A stretch of 64,000 nucleotides of DNA. Source: Adiantum capillus-veneris (taxonomy: Eukaryota > Streptophyta > Polypodiopsida > Polypodiales > Pteridaceae). The position numbers and the translations under genes are program-made. Each line of letters starts with the position of its first letter. Within the stretch, counting starts at the first letter, position 1. A model generated the notes under the pieces. It made no database searches. It saw only the letters and a list, made by a program, of their open reading frames with translations, and was not told where the DNA came from. Below, piece by piece: positions 10,674-22,966 of this stretch. The stretch lies in contig CM043942.1 in the NCBI GenBank assembly GCA_014529385.2, positions 24,075,991 to 24,139,990 on the forward strand, written 5' to 3'.

Positions 10674-11752
10674 ATCATTTCTTCTACCTTCGCTTTCCCT
10701 TTGTGCTTCTCTCGAACTGATTCTTCTACCTTTGCCTTCCCTTTAGCCTCCAAGCTAATAACACTCACCGCTTGGTTCACAGCAGGTGGTGGGGGTAGTG
10801 GCGGAATGAGAGGTTGGGGTGGTGGTTGCTGTTGTACAGGTGGTCGAAGGATTTGGACCGGTGGGATCGGTCCTGGTTGCCTAGGTGGTGGTGGTCTTGC
10901 TCTTGGCGGAGAGATCTGATTCTGTCTCTCCCCTCTATTGAAATTTTGCCTCCTCGGGTGTGGGCAGTAGTACATTCCATGGCTATCTTCCCCACAGTTG
11001 TAATAGTGGTACTCTTGGTTCTGACTTCGTTGTCCTCTTCCTTGTTCTGGATTCCTGCCAGGTGCATGCCCTTGCTACACCAGATGCACGGATAAACTCT
11101 CTAGTTGGGTGGTGATTCGACTCAGCAGGTCTTGTTGCTCTCCTGATGCCTCCTGCGGTTGGACTCTATGATTGACTGTTGTAGTCACTGGGGTTGGTCG
11201 GGCTGAGCTTGTTTCCTCTGACTTGTTTACTCTTGCTTGCATGCGTAGCTTCTTGTCTTTAAGGCGGGCTACTTTGACTGCCAACTCATATGTTGCAGGA
11301 AACCTTCCCTTCACCTTCTCTCTAAGCGGCGACCATAGACCAACAATGAAACAGTCCTTCTTTAGGAAATTAGGCACTCCTTCACCTTCCTCTAGTGAGG
11401 CAACCCATCTCTCCCATAAGTCCACAAATTTGGACTTGTAGGTGGCATACTCCAGCAGACCTCCCTGCTTTAATTCTGTCAGTAGCTGCCATAGCTTCTC
11501 CGAGGTTGTGCCTCCACCAAACCTCTTTACAAAAGCAGCTCTTAACACATCCCATGCATTCTTGGTAGCCTAGGGCAATGCATTATACCAAGACTTGGCC
11601 TCTAATTTCATCAATAGAGGAAAAATTCTAAGTCGTGAAGCGTCGTCATCTTTGTTGGAGACGACACAAGCAATGTCGAAATCATCCAAAAAGTCGGTGG
11701 TGAGATCCTCTCCCTTCTTTCCACTGAACGTGCGGAACAAAACACTTGCCAT
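10664..11752 (-). pseudogene. Element C gag
   Basis: It starts MASVLFRTFSGKKGEDL at 11,752. The capsid-type region follows: LMKLEAKSWYNALP, a stop near 11,570, then WDVLRAAFVKRFGG and LLEYATYKSKFVDLWERW. That single in-frame stop splits it into 60- and 157-codon frames. Downstream is a zinc knuckle, YYNCGEDSHGMYYC, in which the first of the expected cysteines is Tyr. A Pro-rich stretch (RPPPPRQPG...) then leads into a Lys/Glu-rich tail. The role in an active relative would be particle formation and RNA packaging. Stop and damaged knuckle mark it as dead. Confidence 0.8.
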
Positions 11753-11995
11753 GGTAGTGACTCATGAAATTACAAACCTTTTTTTTAATTTACATTAATA
11801 CATTAATAACAGTAGCGGCTCATAGCGGCTTTTTACAGGGTTGGGTGGATAGGTTAGAACAGGATAAAGATAGAGACATTAAAGGAATGATGGTAATCCA
11901 ATATGGGGAGAATGATAGGGTTTGGGGAATTGAGGATTTCTCCTAGTACCGCCACACCGAATAGGTATACGATCTTCTGTTGGTAGAAGACTTTC

Positions 11996-12562
11996 CTATC
12001 TACATAGATATTCACATGCATATGCTGCAGGAATCTGAACGGGAATGCCGTCGGTCCGTTTTCCATCATGCACAGACGGTGGAATACTTACTTTTACTCT
12101 TACTGTGCCAGTGTTGATGAGTCGGCACATCCACAAGAGGTCGTTGCCTTTCATGGGCTCTACCTTTCCTTCGTTGCTCAGCACGTACGGGGTGATGGCG
12201 ACGCGTCTGACCACTCCCAGCCTCTTGGCTGAAAGCAATTGCAGGTAATTTTCGTAGTCGGCGTGTTGCATGAATTCTACTCCATTCAGTTGCAACTCGT
12301 CCCTGGCCCACTGGGTTTCACCCGTGGTGGAAAGCTTCTTCAGGATAAGTTGTACAGGGAGAGGAGGAAGATCCTCCACTCGTTCCCCAAAACAGCGAGA
12401 GCAGTAGCCGAACCACTCTTCCCTAGGACATGGGAATCTTCTTACCACTTTTTCTTCAGGATTATTGAAGTGGATTGGTAGCACTCGCATGCGTCGTGCA
12501 AATCGGTAGGCGACCTTCCGCCGCTTAGCTTCGGATGACTTCCTCTTTGGTAAGATGGGCAC
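11996..12562 (-). CDS. Element C accessory ORF before gag, function unknown
   Basis: A 188-codon open frame starting MPILPKRKSSEAKRRKV, between the primer site and gag on the same strand. The N-terminus is strongly basic (KRKSSEAKRRKV, possibly a nuclear signal). The middle has FPCPREEWFGYC and several Leu-rich stretches. I recognise no domain. Ogre-type Tat elements carry an unassigned ORF1 at this position, so this is probably the same kind of gene. It is longer and cleaner than the pieces around it. It is open, but whether it is full length cannot be told. Confidence 0.55.
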   Translation of the reverse strand: MPILPKRKSSEAKRRKVAYRFARRMRVLPIHFNNPEEKVVRRFPCPREEWFGYCSRCFGERVEDLPPLPVQLILKKLSTTGETQWARDELQLNGVEFMQHADYENYLQLLSAKRLGVVRRVAITPYVLSNEGKVEPMKGNDLLWMCRLINTGTVRVKVSIPPSVHDGKRTDGIPVQIPAAYACEYLCR

Positions 12563-12793
12563 AACCCGGATTTCTGAGCTTGAAGCACTTGCTTGGCTAG
12601 ATGCTTCTCCCTTCGGAGTGATGTGTTTCTAGACTTGCTTATCTTCTCCTTACCTTTGGCTCAAGCAGCTCCTTTAGGCCACTTTGAAGTTATAACTTTG
12701 ACTGCAGTTTATTTAGGAAAAAGAGGCCTCACCGTTTTCTTTCCTTCCTTGATGTGAATGACTTCTTCGCGATGAATGTCGATGTAGATGATT

Positions 12794-13051
12794 TCAGCCC
12801 TTTTGTTGCCTTCGTTGCTGGCACTCATTGACCCTGTGTCTTGGTTGACAACAGTGATGGCACTTGACTGACCTCCCACCTGATGCTCTCAATTTATGGT
12901 TAGAACGAGCAACATGAGATGGAGAATTTACCTCTTGAATACTGACGACACTGCAGCGTGGTAGTAGCATTTCAATGAAGGCGGCCAGTGCCTCCTTCGT
13001 CTCCTCTTCTTCCGTTCTCCAGTTAGAAAATTCCTTCAGCCATTCATCCAT
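12794..13051 (-). CDS. Element C small ORF with an N-terminal Glu-rich part and a CCHC knuckle
   Basis: 85 codons, starting 76 bases inside the primer site. The first 30 residues are acidic and amphipathic (WRTEEEETKEALAAFIEML). Residues 64-77 read CHHCCQPRHRVNEC, an exact CX2CX4HX4C zinc knuckle. It lies about 1 kb upstream of gag and gag's own knuckle. It may be the first part of a longer leader protein joined to the 188-codon ORF in the intact element. I cannot name it. It would be expected to bind nucleic acid. Confidence 0.5.
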   Translation of the reverse strand: MDEWLKEFSNWRTEEEETKEALAAFIEMLLPRCSVVSIQEVNSPSHVARSNHKLRASGGRSVKCHHCCQPRHRVNECQQRRQQKG

Positions 13052-13108
13052 GATTGATAGTGAGCGTCACTTTCAGCATTGTAAACTGAAGGGTCTTAGA
13101 AATCCATC

Positions 13109-13126
13109 CTCCATGGGGGCACCAAA
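13109..13126 (-). other. Element C primer-binding site
   Basis: Directly inside the 5' LTR the minus strand reads TTTGGTGCCCCCATGGAG. The TGGTGCC core resembles the TGGCGCC-type primer sites of plant Tat elements. The exact tRNA cannot be named from this alone. Confidence 0.55.
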
Positions 13127-15319
<2,193 letters not shown>

Positions 15320-15323
15320 ACGG
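15320..15323. repeat. Target-site duplication of element C, right copy
   Basis: ACGG directly after the LTR end, matching 4,733-4,736. Beyond it the minus strand is element B RT (YLGHIIFQDGI). Confidence 0.75.
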
Positions 15324-15900
15324 ATACCATCTTGAAAGATAATGTGACCTAGGTACTGAATCTCTTGAAGGAAAAACTCACTCTTCTTTTGGTTAATGAA
15401 GAGTTTATTCTCCCTCAAAGCCGCTCCTCCAAATAATTGGAGTAGATGATCATATCATCAAAGAATACTCTAGTGAACTTGTGGTAGGGCCTGAAATTTT
15501 TGTCCATTAGGCAGTTGAATGTGGCCGGAGCATTTGTCAAGACAAAAGGCATGACAAGATATTCATAAATACCAAACATTGTGCAAAAAGCATTCTTTGC
15601 AATATCTTCATTCACTATCCTTATTTGATGATAGCCACTTTTTAGGTCAATCCTATTGTAGTAGGTAGAGCCTTGTAGCTTATCAAACAAATCTTCTACC
15701 CGTGATACAGGATTTTTTTTTGTTGATAGTGATCCGATTTAGTGCTCTATAGCCGACACACATACGATATGTGCCATCTTTTTTTTTTCACTAGTAGGAC
15801 CGGTGAACAAAAGGAAGAGGAGCTAGGCGTCACCATCCCCTTGTCTACCAACTCATTCACTTGCCTCATAGTCTCCTATTGTTGAGCTTGAGAAACTCTA
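15324..15900 (-). pseudogene. Element B reverse transcriptase, 5' part
   Basis: On the minus strand from about 15,900: VNELVDKGMVTPSSSSF, then LFDKLQGSTYYNRIDLKSGYHQI in fingers and palm, LVMPFVLTNAPATF, and the active site RVFFDDMIIYS, where FFDD stands for the usual YVDD. Frameshifts fall at T runs near 15,715 and 15,785. A short deletion joins YLEE to LRENKLFINQ. The frame then reaches YLGHIIFQDGI at 15,324 and continues on the other side of element C at 4,736. Confidence 0.85.
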
Positions 15901-15938
15901 TAAGGAGGTTTATTAGGTGGTGAGCTCTTAGGTAGAAG

Positions 15939-16269
15939 CTCTATCTTATGGTCATCATCCCCTCATTTTGGAGCGATAACTCCATACGGATGTCATTGAT
16001 AAATACATCTTGGAATCTATTTAGAAAATAACACAAGTCTAATTCTTCTTGATTCCTACCACTTTGTTTTGTTAAAAGATTAACATCATTTAGAAACTCT
16101 TTGACTCTATCTTATGGTCATCATCCCCGCATTTTGGAGGTAGCTCCATAGGCATGTCATCAATAAATACATCTTGGAATCTATTTAGAAAATAACACAA
16201 GTCTAATTCTTCTTGATTCCTACCACTTTGTTTTGTTAAAACATTAGCATAATTTATAGACTCTTTTAC
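15939..16269 (-). repeat. 166-bp tandem duplication upstream of element B RT
   Basis: The block opening CTCTATCTTATGGTCATCAT occurs at 15,939 and again at 16,105. The copies differ by a few substitutions and small gaps. It lies in the protease-RT linker of element B. Confidence 0.9.
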
Positions 16270-16279
16270 AAAAAATCAT

Positions 16280-16702
16280 TTACGAGGAATCCGAGCTTTT
16301 CATTGACTTATCAAAAGCAGGTGAATTTACAAGAGGTATAGTATGACCCGACTCATTGGCATCTATATACATGTTCTTTTCCCTGTAGATGAAATAAATT
16401 CTCCTCTCAGGTAATTTCATGTTGGCAACCATGCGGTTGAACCATGGTGCCCCTAGGATAACATCCTCATGTTGGAGATGGGAGATGAAAAAGTCTTCTT
16501 TGTCGACGTAGCTTTGGACATGAAGCCTCAATTTACCAATCAAGGGAGTAACGGAGGTTTGTTGTCCCTTGAAAGCTCCATCAGAAGTTACTGTATCTCC
16601 CATCTCAAAAGCTTGAATGCCTAGCTTCGTGGCCAACTCCGTTGATATGAAGTTGTGAGTAGAGCCAGAGTAAAAAAGGATGAAGGCATCATGCTCCCTC
16701 AC
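16280..16702 (-). pseudogene. Element B protease
   Basis: A 140-codon frame. The active-site region reads FYSGSTHNFIS. Plant chromovirus proteases have DSGSTHNFIS, so the catalytic Asp has become Tyr and the enzyme would be dead. The later HEDVILGAPWF block is the conserved ILG motif. It follows gag directly and in the same order as a normal gag-pol. Confidence 0.85.
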
Positions 16703-18102
16703 CTTTCCCCAAGAATAGGAAAGGGATGAACCTTTGCAATGAGCATGCTCTTTTGGAGATTTGATTGTGGAAGCTCTAGGAGTCTCATTGCATGCATTTC
16801 TTTTTGGGCAAGAACAACAACCATGCCCATGCTCCCCACACTTGAAACATCTATGATCCTTCTCCTTGGTCTTGTAGTTGTTGCTATTGTTGGAGTTACC
16901 TTGAGAAGAACTTCAAGCATTGTTCTTCCCTCTTGATTCATTTTGGTCTTTGTTTTCCATGGGCTTGGCATTCCTTTTAGCCCCTTGTTGGAAATTAATG
17001 CGGGAAGAAACCATAGTGTGCTCGATGACTTTGGTGATAGTACTAGGCCGTTGTGAGTTGACATACTCGGCCGTTTCTTTAGGTAAGCCTGCACAAAATT
17101 GTTGCTTTTGCTCAATGAAGTCTATCTTTTGAAAGACTGTAGCTTTGAGATGTAAATCCCAAAACTTTTCCACATATTTGTGGATAGACTCGTTGGAGAG
17201 TACCATTAAACTCCACCATTTGGTGAGCAGTTTATCTTTGAAATCGCTTGCAAGGAATTGTCTCATGATGGAAACTCATAGAGTTCTCCATGTCTTTGGA
17301 TCTTTGCCATTGCCATGAAGGCTATCCCACCATTGTCGAGAAGATTTTTGAAAGTGAATTGCTACATGACGTAGCTTGGAGGACTCTGTGAAGCCCTTGT
17401 CTCCAAAGGTCACATCAAATTGTTGGATGAAGGCCAAAACTTTGTTGGTAGCACCAAAGGTGCCATCGTAGGTGAGCAAAGAGATACTCTTTCATCTCTC
17501 TTTGAAATTCTTAAGCTTATAGGACCTTTTCCAAGCATCATAGGATTTGCGATGTCCTATCCTTTTGTATTCTCTAGGAGAATAACCGTTGCTTTCACCA
17601 GAAGAGGTGGAAGATGACAAAGAACGAGAAGAGGGTGGCTATTTCTTGCCTTTTTCTTCTTTTGTTTCCTCCTTTTCTTTGTAGCGTGATGAGGAGAAGG
17701 ACTATAGGATGATCTTTTCCTCTTGGGAGAACTTGGGGGTCATCGAGAACCCCCGTCTTTGTGGAGCCACATCTTCAGAGATTCACTTCTTTCTTGTTCA
17801 TTGGATTCCTCCACTTCTTTCTTGTTCATTGGATTCTTCCACTTCTCTTATCAGAGAGAGTCTTCTTTTGGAAGTTTCAACAAGAGGCTTCTTAAGCTCT
17901 CTCTATCTTCTTGGAGAGGTAGGGAAATCCCATAAGCACTAAGTTGTTTAATAACTTTGGATTGCAAGGCCGGGTTGCCCATAGCTTGTTGCAACCTAAT
18001 AACAAGATAGTTCACAAACATTGAGGCATCATCAATAGCACCTTCATGTGGAAAATCAAAGTTGTCAATATTCATTATAATCTCTTTATTATTGTCAGCC
18101 AT
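16703..18102 (-). pseudogene. Element B gag
   Basis: It starts MADNNKEIIMNIDNFDFP at 18,102. The capsid-type blocks are FIQQFDVTFGDKGFTESSKLRHVA, QWWDSL (about 17,320), LLTKWWSLM, and the FIEQKQQFCAGL block (about 17,110). Near 16,825-16,875 a CCHC knuckle reads CFKCGEHGHGCCSC, which fits CX2CX4HX4C. Several frames are needed to read through, so there are at least three frameshifts, with a low-complexity Ser/Arg-rich gap at 17,500-17,850. Its role in an intact element would be particle assembly. Confidence 0.8.
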
Positions 18103-18497
18103 GCTAACTAAGCTTATGTATATGCTACTTTGTGCTTTGGTACCCTCAAATACCTTAGTTGCTAACCTTCTTTACCTTTGAAAATTAGCTCTCAAGAAGC
18201 CACACCCGTGGTTTAGAGACTGTTGATTACAAAGAGTAGTGGAGAGGGTCTAACATTGCTCGGTTGATTACGGTTCCTATTGATCTTTCTGATAGCTCAA
18301 TAACTGTTAAGCCAAAGGCAAGCCCCAAAAAGACTCCATTATTAAGTCTATAGTTTCCAATAGTATACCTCGAACTAAGTCCTTTTCAACCAAGATAATA
18401 GATCCCTGTCCCACTTACCCTCTTGCAACGAATAGGTCCAAACTTTCATGGACAACTTAAGGACCTCTATTCTTAAGCAATAAAAGAGAAATTAATA

Positions 18498-18510
18498 GCT
18501 ATGATACCAA
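18498..18510 (-). other. Element B primer-binding site
   Basis: The minus strand reads TTGGTATCATAGC next to the LTR start at 18,511. This is one mismatch from the initiator tRNA-Met complement TGGTATCAGAGC. Confidence 0.8.
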
Positions 18511-18663
18511 TGTAATGGAATATGACTATGACATGGATAGTCGTGGAAATAAATAACCATAGCGAGAATTTCATTTAAGATGGTTCTTTAAAGAGCATAA
18601 GAAGAGTACTTAATTAAAAGTAGAAAAATGAACATTACACCTAATTAGCTTGGCATGAACAAT

Positions 18664-18752
<89 letters not shown>

Positions 18753-19510
18753 TTGACAACAATTGAGGACTGGAATTACTTGGAGCTGGTCCCCCCTCCA
18801 AAAGGATTTTGTATTATAGATTCTTCCATGTAGAGAGACTTGGTACAAGACAAGATTTGTGTTCCTTGCGACCTTGTTGGTGCAATGAATATGGAAAGCT
18901 TCATGCACCCAGATTATTCCCTTAACTATTTTACCAAAGCATTACCGGCCTCAGTCTCAAGACCTCAAACACCTTCGAAGGTGGAGAGAGCTAGTAGGGA
19001 ATGAGGTAGGAAAGATGAAGAAGAAGTAACATACGAGAAAGAAATAGAATCCTCACTTGATATTACTCTTGTTGCTTAGCATAGCAAAATAGAATAATGA
19101 TGGAGATGAAGAAGATGGCAATCTTGCACTTTGGAGCATGGATCTTGGTTGGATTTGCATTCCATAGCCAAGAGTTGTTGTGTAGGTTCTCAACCTCTCA
19201 AGCTTGGAGAAGGAGATGAAGTTCTTGCACAACACACTATGAGAATGGGAGTGTGTGTGAGAGGGTATATGGGCAAGCACACCCCCTCCTAGCTTGGGTC
19301 AACCCCCTCTTCTAGCTCATGCTGAAAAATGATTGGACATCCTCAAGCGTGGCCAATCACAAGCTTTGTGCATAATAAGCAACAAGGTAGCATTAGGACA
19401 AGTGTCCTCCTTACCCCTTTTAGAGAGAGGACTTGAATAATTCTTGAAAAATTAATTAAACAAATTAAATTCTCATTGAACCGCTTTAGAGGCCAACCAA
19501 TATGCTTTAG
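18511..19510 (-). repeat. Element B, 5' LTR, truncated
   Basis: It starts TGTAATGGAATATGAC. It aligns with the 3' LTR for about 1,000 bp and stops matching after AACCAATATGCTTTAGA near 19,510. The last 330 bp or so is missing, so the outer edge and target duplication are lost. It carries an 82-bp GA run at 18,668-18,749 where the other LTR has about 22 bp. Confidence 0.8.
18668..18749. repeat. (GA)n microsatellite in element B 5' LTR
   Basis: About 41 units. The short Ser-Leu repeat frames on the minus strand here are translations of this run. Confidence 0.95.
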
Positions 19511-19847
19511 ATTAAATTTACCTTACATGAAGAGCTCATATCAAGTAACCATGCTTCTAGCAAGATCTCCTCACAATGTTATCACTTCTTCCGGCCTAAG
19601 AAGGGATGTCCATCTCAACACGATTGCCACTTCCTCTGATAATGGTAAAAACAACCTCCCATCCTTCACTCTGACTATCCCATCGGCCATCTCATTTAAA
19701 TTTTCAATAGTTACCACTTTTGTGCTTTAACCCCACTTCTGGATCTCACAATCCCACACCCTCTCCATCAAAACCTCCTTGCAATTATCTATGGTGCCAA
19801 AAAGGTTAGAGTCAAAGTAGCTTATTTGGAAGGTGAGGAGGCTAGTA
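19511..19847 (-). other. Coding-like stretch of unknown origin beside element D
   Basis: The minus strand reads as one frame from about 19,835 to 19,565 with a single stop (TAA near 19,729). Blocks include YFDSNLFGTIDNCKEV, VWDCEIQKWG, VVTIENLNEMADGI and KDGRLFLPLSEEV. I do not recognise it. It lies just outside the LTR of element D, between that LTR and the truncated end of the B LTR. It may be a captured gene piece or part of an older element. Confidence 0.35.
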
Positions 19848-19887
19848 TGTAGTGAAGTCGCGGAGCGGAGCGTATGTACAAAGAGAT

Positions 19888-19952
<65 letters not shown>

Positions 19953-20130
19953 TGCACAAAGAGCTTACACAGTACACAATAAGCAGAGAACTCTGTTTGA
20001 AGGGTTATCTCCCAAAACCTTATTATCCACAAAAGTATAAGTGAGTATGTACAAAGAGTTAGAGGTAAGTGAGTTAGGCGGGCGGGCGGCCATATCCGTA
20101 TAAGAGGCCACTTGGGCTTTAATCCCAACA
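19848..20130 (-). repeat. Element D, 3' LTR (283 bp)
   Basis: Plus-strand ends are TGTAGTGAAG and AATCCCAACA, so on the minus strand it opens TGTTGGGATT. The polypurine tract lies next to it (20,131-20,143, minus strand TTAAGTGGGAGGT). A CA run occupies 19,889-19,950. The matching 5' LTR is not in view. Confidence 0.75.
19889..19950. repeat. (CA)n microsatellite in element D LTR
   Basis: 31 CA units, flanked on both sides by GATGCA and an ACAAAGAG-type word, which suggests growth from a short seed. Confidence 0.95.
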
Positions 20131-20143
20131 ACCTCCCACTTAA
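20131..20143 (-). other. Element D polypurine tract
   Basis: The minus strand TTAAGTGGGAGGT directly adjoins the LTR start TGTTGGG. The same arrangement is repeated for element E at 22,233-22,245. Confidence 0.75.
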
Positions 20144-20214
20144 AGTCCAATGTGGCACTTTAAGTAACTGTAAATCTATGAACATAAATGTACAAATATT
20201 TACATGGATGCCAT

Positions 20215-22038
20215 CTATCCAATGCCCAATAACTCACGACAATGCACAAAGCCCTCTCCTGGAAGTCCCTTTGTGAGTAGATCAACAGGATTGTCCTTGG
20301 TGTGGATCTTCAGCAGTTGTATTTGCTTGTCTTCAAGTACTTCCCTAATGAAGTGATATTTCACATCAATATGCTTAGTCTTCGAATGGAACACTGGATT
20401 CTTTGCCAATTGTATAGCACTTTGACTATCACAATATAACTCTGGCATATCTGCTTTGATTCCCAAGTCTGCTACCAATCTACCAAGCCAAATAGCTTCT
20501 TTGCATGCCTCATTTGCTGCAACATACTCAGCTTCTGTAGTAGACTGCATAACACAATCTTGTAATCAAGATCGCCATGATATGGCACCTCCAGCCAATG
20601 TAAAGACATAGCCTGATGTAGATCTCCTCTTATCCAAGTCTCTTGGATAATCTGAGTCAGTGTATCCTCTGACACTCAAATCTTGACTACCATAGCATAT
20701 GCGCATACTCTTTGTATGTTTTAAGTATCTCATGATACCTTTCACTACCTCCCAATGTTTCTTGACGGGATTTGACATATATCTGCTAACCACTCCCACT
20801 GCAAATGCAATATCCAGACGTGTAGCAATCATTGCATACATAAAACTACCCACTGCAGATGCATATGGAATCTTATCCATTTCAGCCTTTTCTTCTTCAG
20901 ATATAGGACAATCTTGTTTGCTAAGTTTTACATATGGTGGCAATGGAACACTCAATGCCTTTCCCTTCTCCATATTGAAACGTTGCAAAACCTTGTCAAT
21001 ATACTCTGTTTGAGATAACCAAATCAACTTCTTTGATTTGTCTCTCTCAATTCGCATACCAAGTATATGACTTGAATCACCCATGTCTTTCATGTCAAAC
21101 GATTTTTCCATCTTTGACTTCAAAGCTGAAATTTCTTTCAAGTGTCTGCCAGCAATCAACATGTCATCCACATACAAAATAAGGATCAGCCAACTGCCAT
21201 CCTTAGCCTTCTTTGTATATAGACAGTGATCGAACTCACTACGTTTGTAGCCTTGAGAAAGCATAAACTGGTGGAACTTATGGTACCATGCCCTCGGTGA
21301 TTGTTTTAAGCCATAAAGACTTTTTAACAAGTGGCATACCAAATCTTCCTTGCCTTTCTCAACAAACCCTTGTGGCTGCTGCATGTAAATTTCCACATCT
21401 AAATCACCACGCAAGAACGCTGTCTTGACATCCATTTGGTGCAACACCAAATCCAATATAGCAACCAATGGAAGAATGCATCTCAATGTAGTCATCTTGA
21501 CCACTGGAGAGAAGACTTCATCAAAGTCAATGCCTTGTTCTTGCTTAAAGCCCTTGGCAACAAGCCTTGCTTTGTACTTTGGCTGACTGTCGTGAGCGGT
21601 GATCTTATACCTGTAAACCCATTTACAAGGTAGAGCCTTTTTGCCCTGTGGTAATTTAACTAGCTTCCATGTCTGGTTTTTATGCAGAGCTGTCATCTCT
21701 GACTGCATGGCCAACTGCCATTTTTTCGAGTCAACCACTTGTAATGCTTCCTTGTAACAAGATGGTTCTTCGCAATCTGTGAGCATGACATAATTTAGAG
21801 ATGGCACATAACGATCAGGTGGTTTGGAGACACACTCAGAATGTCTCACCACAATTGATTCTACCTCTCTAGCCACTATAGGCTGTTCCTGAGCCTGACC
21901 ATGCTGTCTTGATGTGCTAGCACTAGGTCCATCTTCCCTGAAGACAACTCTTCTGATCTCCTCTGTCTTCTCTGACTTAGCATGAAACTTGGCTTCATCG
22001 AAATGGACATCATTGCTACGAATATGCACATCATCTAT
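20215..22038 (-). pseudogene. Element D copia reverse transcriptase-RNase H
   Basis: One frame on the minus strand from about 22,038 to 20,215, with a single stop (TGA at 20,566-20,568). It opens in the integrase-RT linker (DVHFDEAKFHAK). RT blocks are WVYRYKI, QMDVKTAFLRGDL, LKSLYGLKQSPRAWY and the active site LILYVDDMLIAG. RNase H blocks are YTDSDYPRDLDKRRSTSGYVF, STTEAEYVAANEA, YCDSQSAIQLAKNP and HIDVKYHFIRE. The frame ends at ELLGIG just before the polypurine tract. An apparent ATG at 22,284 reads through element E's LTR and is not the true start. Integrase and gag are cut away by element E. One stop aside, this is well preserved. Confidence 0.88.
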
Positions 22039-22232
22039 TGAAGGGGATCGGAGAGCACCACATACGGAGAGTGAGAGAGAGAAGGAGACACACGACACAC
22101 AGGTATGGGTGGGGAGACTCAAAGAGTGGCAGCTCCCCCTATACAGTATACTCACTATAAGTATAGGGCAACAGTGGGCGGGCGCCCATGACCTGGGCGA
22201 CCGGTCAAGGCACATAGACCTTAACCCCAACA
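22039..22232 (-). repeat. Element E, 3' LTR (194 bp)
   Basis: On the minus strand it opens TGTTGGGGTTAAGGTC right after a polypurine tract and closes near 22,039 where element D's pol frame resumes. Plus-strand start TGAAGGGG gives TG...CA ends. The start point rests on where D coding sequence takes over. The opening bases resemble the D LTR (TGTTGGG.TTAA), so D and E are related copia families. Confidence 0.65.
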
Positions 22233-22307
22233 ACCTCCCACTTAAAGGCCAATGTGCCTTCAAGCAAGATCTACTAGTGTACAACTAATAGAAGGTGAGA
22301 TATTCTC

Positions 22308-22841
22308 TCAACCTATGCCCACTGCCTCTCGATGAGCTAGTGCATTCGGCTTTACTGATAGACAAACATCCCGCTGCGGAAGCCACACAGAGCTAGCTCC
22401 AAGCTCTGCAAAGAGTCTACAAGAGCTCATGCACTCCTGCAAGTATCGGTCCAATACCTGCAAACCTCCCCTATGCTCTATGCCGAGATCAGTCATCAAA
22501 CAACTAATCAACCCTGCTGCAAATGCTCCCAGAGTAGCTGCTATGTCGGGCCTCGAGATCAGCATCTCGTACATGAGGACACCGAACGTTGATGCAACCT
22601 TGGCAACCTCTGCCACCTCCAACTCAGAAATCAACTCATGGCAATCCTGTCCCCTATCATAGAGACCATGGCACTCTGACTCCGAGCTCCGGAGTGACTC
22701 CTTGTGTCCACCACATATCACATGTGTACCAAGAGTATCTATCTGTCCTGAATCTGCATCAAGCTCTGGCATAAGCATATCAAGAAATGACTCCACAATA
22801 GCCGACATCTCAGCATCCATGTGAGCCATCTCTGTCATCAC
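22308..22841 (-). pseudogene. Element E: relic of copia RT/RNase H C-terminus
   Basis: A 177-codon frame on the minus strand. The stretch FGVLMYEMLISRPDIAATLGA matches the copia block that reads VGSLMYAM..TRPDIA in active RTs (element D has SFMYAMIATRLDIAFAVG at the same place). YLQ and a closing VGIG, like D's LLGIG, also fit. The first 70 residues (ELDADSGQIDTLG...) are not recognisable. It lies directly after the gag/protease region, so integrase and most of RT were deleted in this copy. Confidence 0.6.
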
Positions 22842-22966
22842 CTTTGAGTCATCACCTTTGATGACTCATCCTGCTGTGACTCACTAGAGCTGTCCCGCTC
22901 TACCTGTGCATCCGTAGACGCAACCTGCACAACAAGGTCACTGCTCTGCACTCCATGCAAAGCATC

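Noticed and set aside
20215-22038. Element D as an active copia element
   Set aside because: An in-frame stop lies in RNase H, and integrase, gag and the 5' LTR are not joined to it.
22039-22284. ATG at 22,284 as the start of the copia RT protein
   Set aside because: The first 80 or so codons read across element E's polypurine tract and LTR. The true frame enters from an interrupted integrase.
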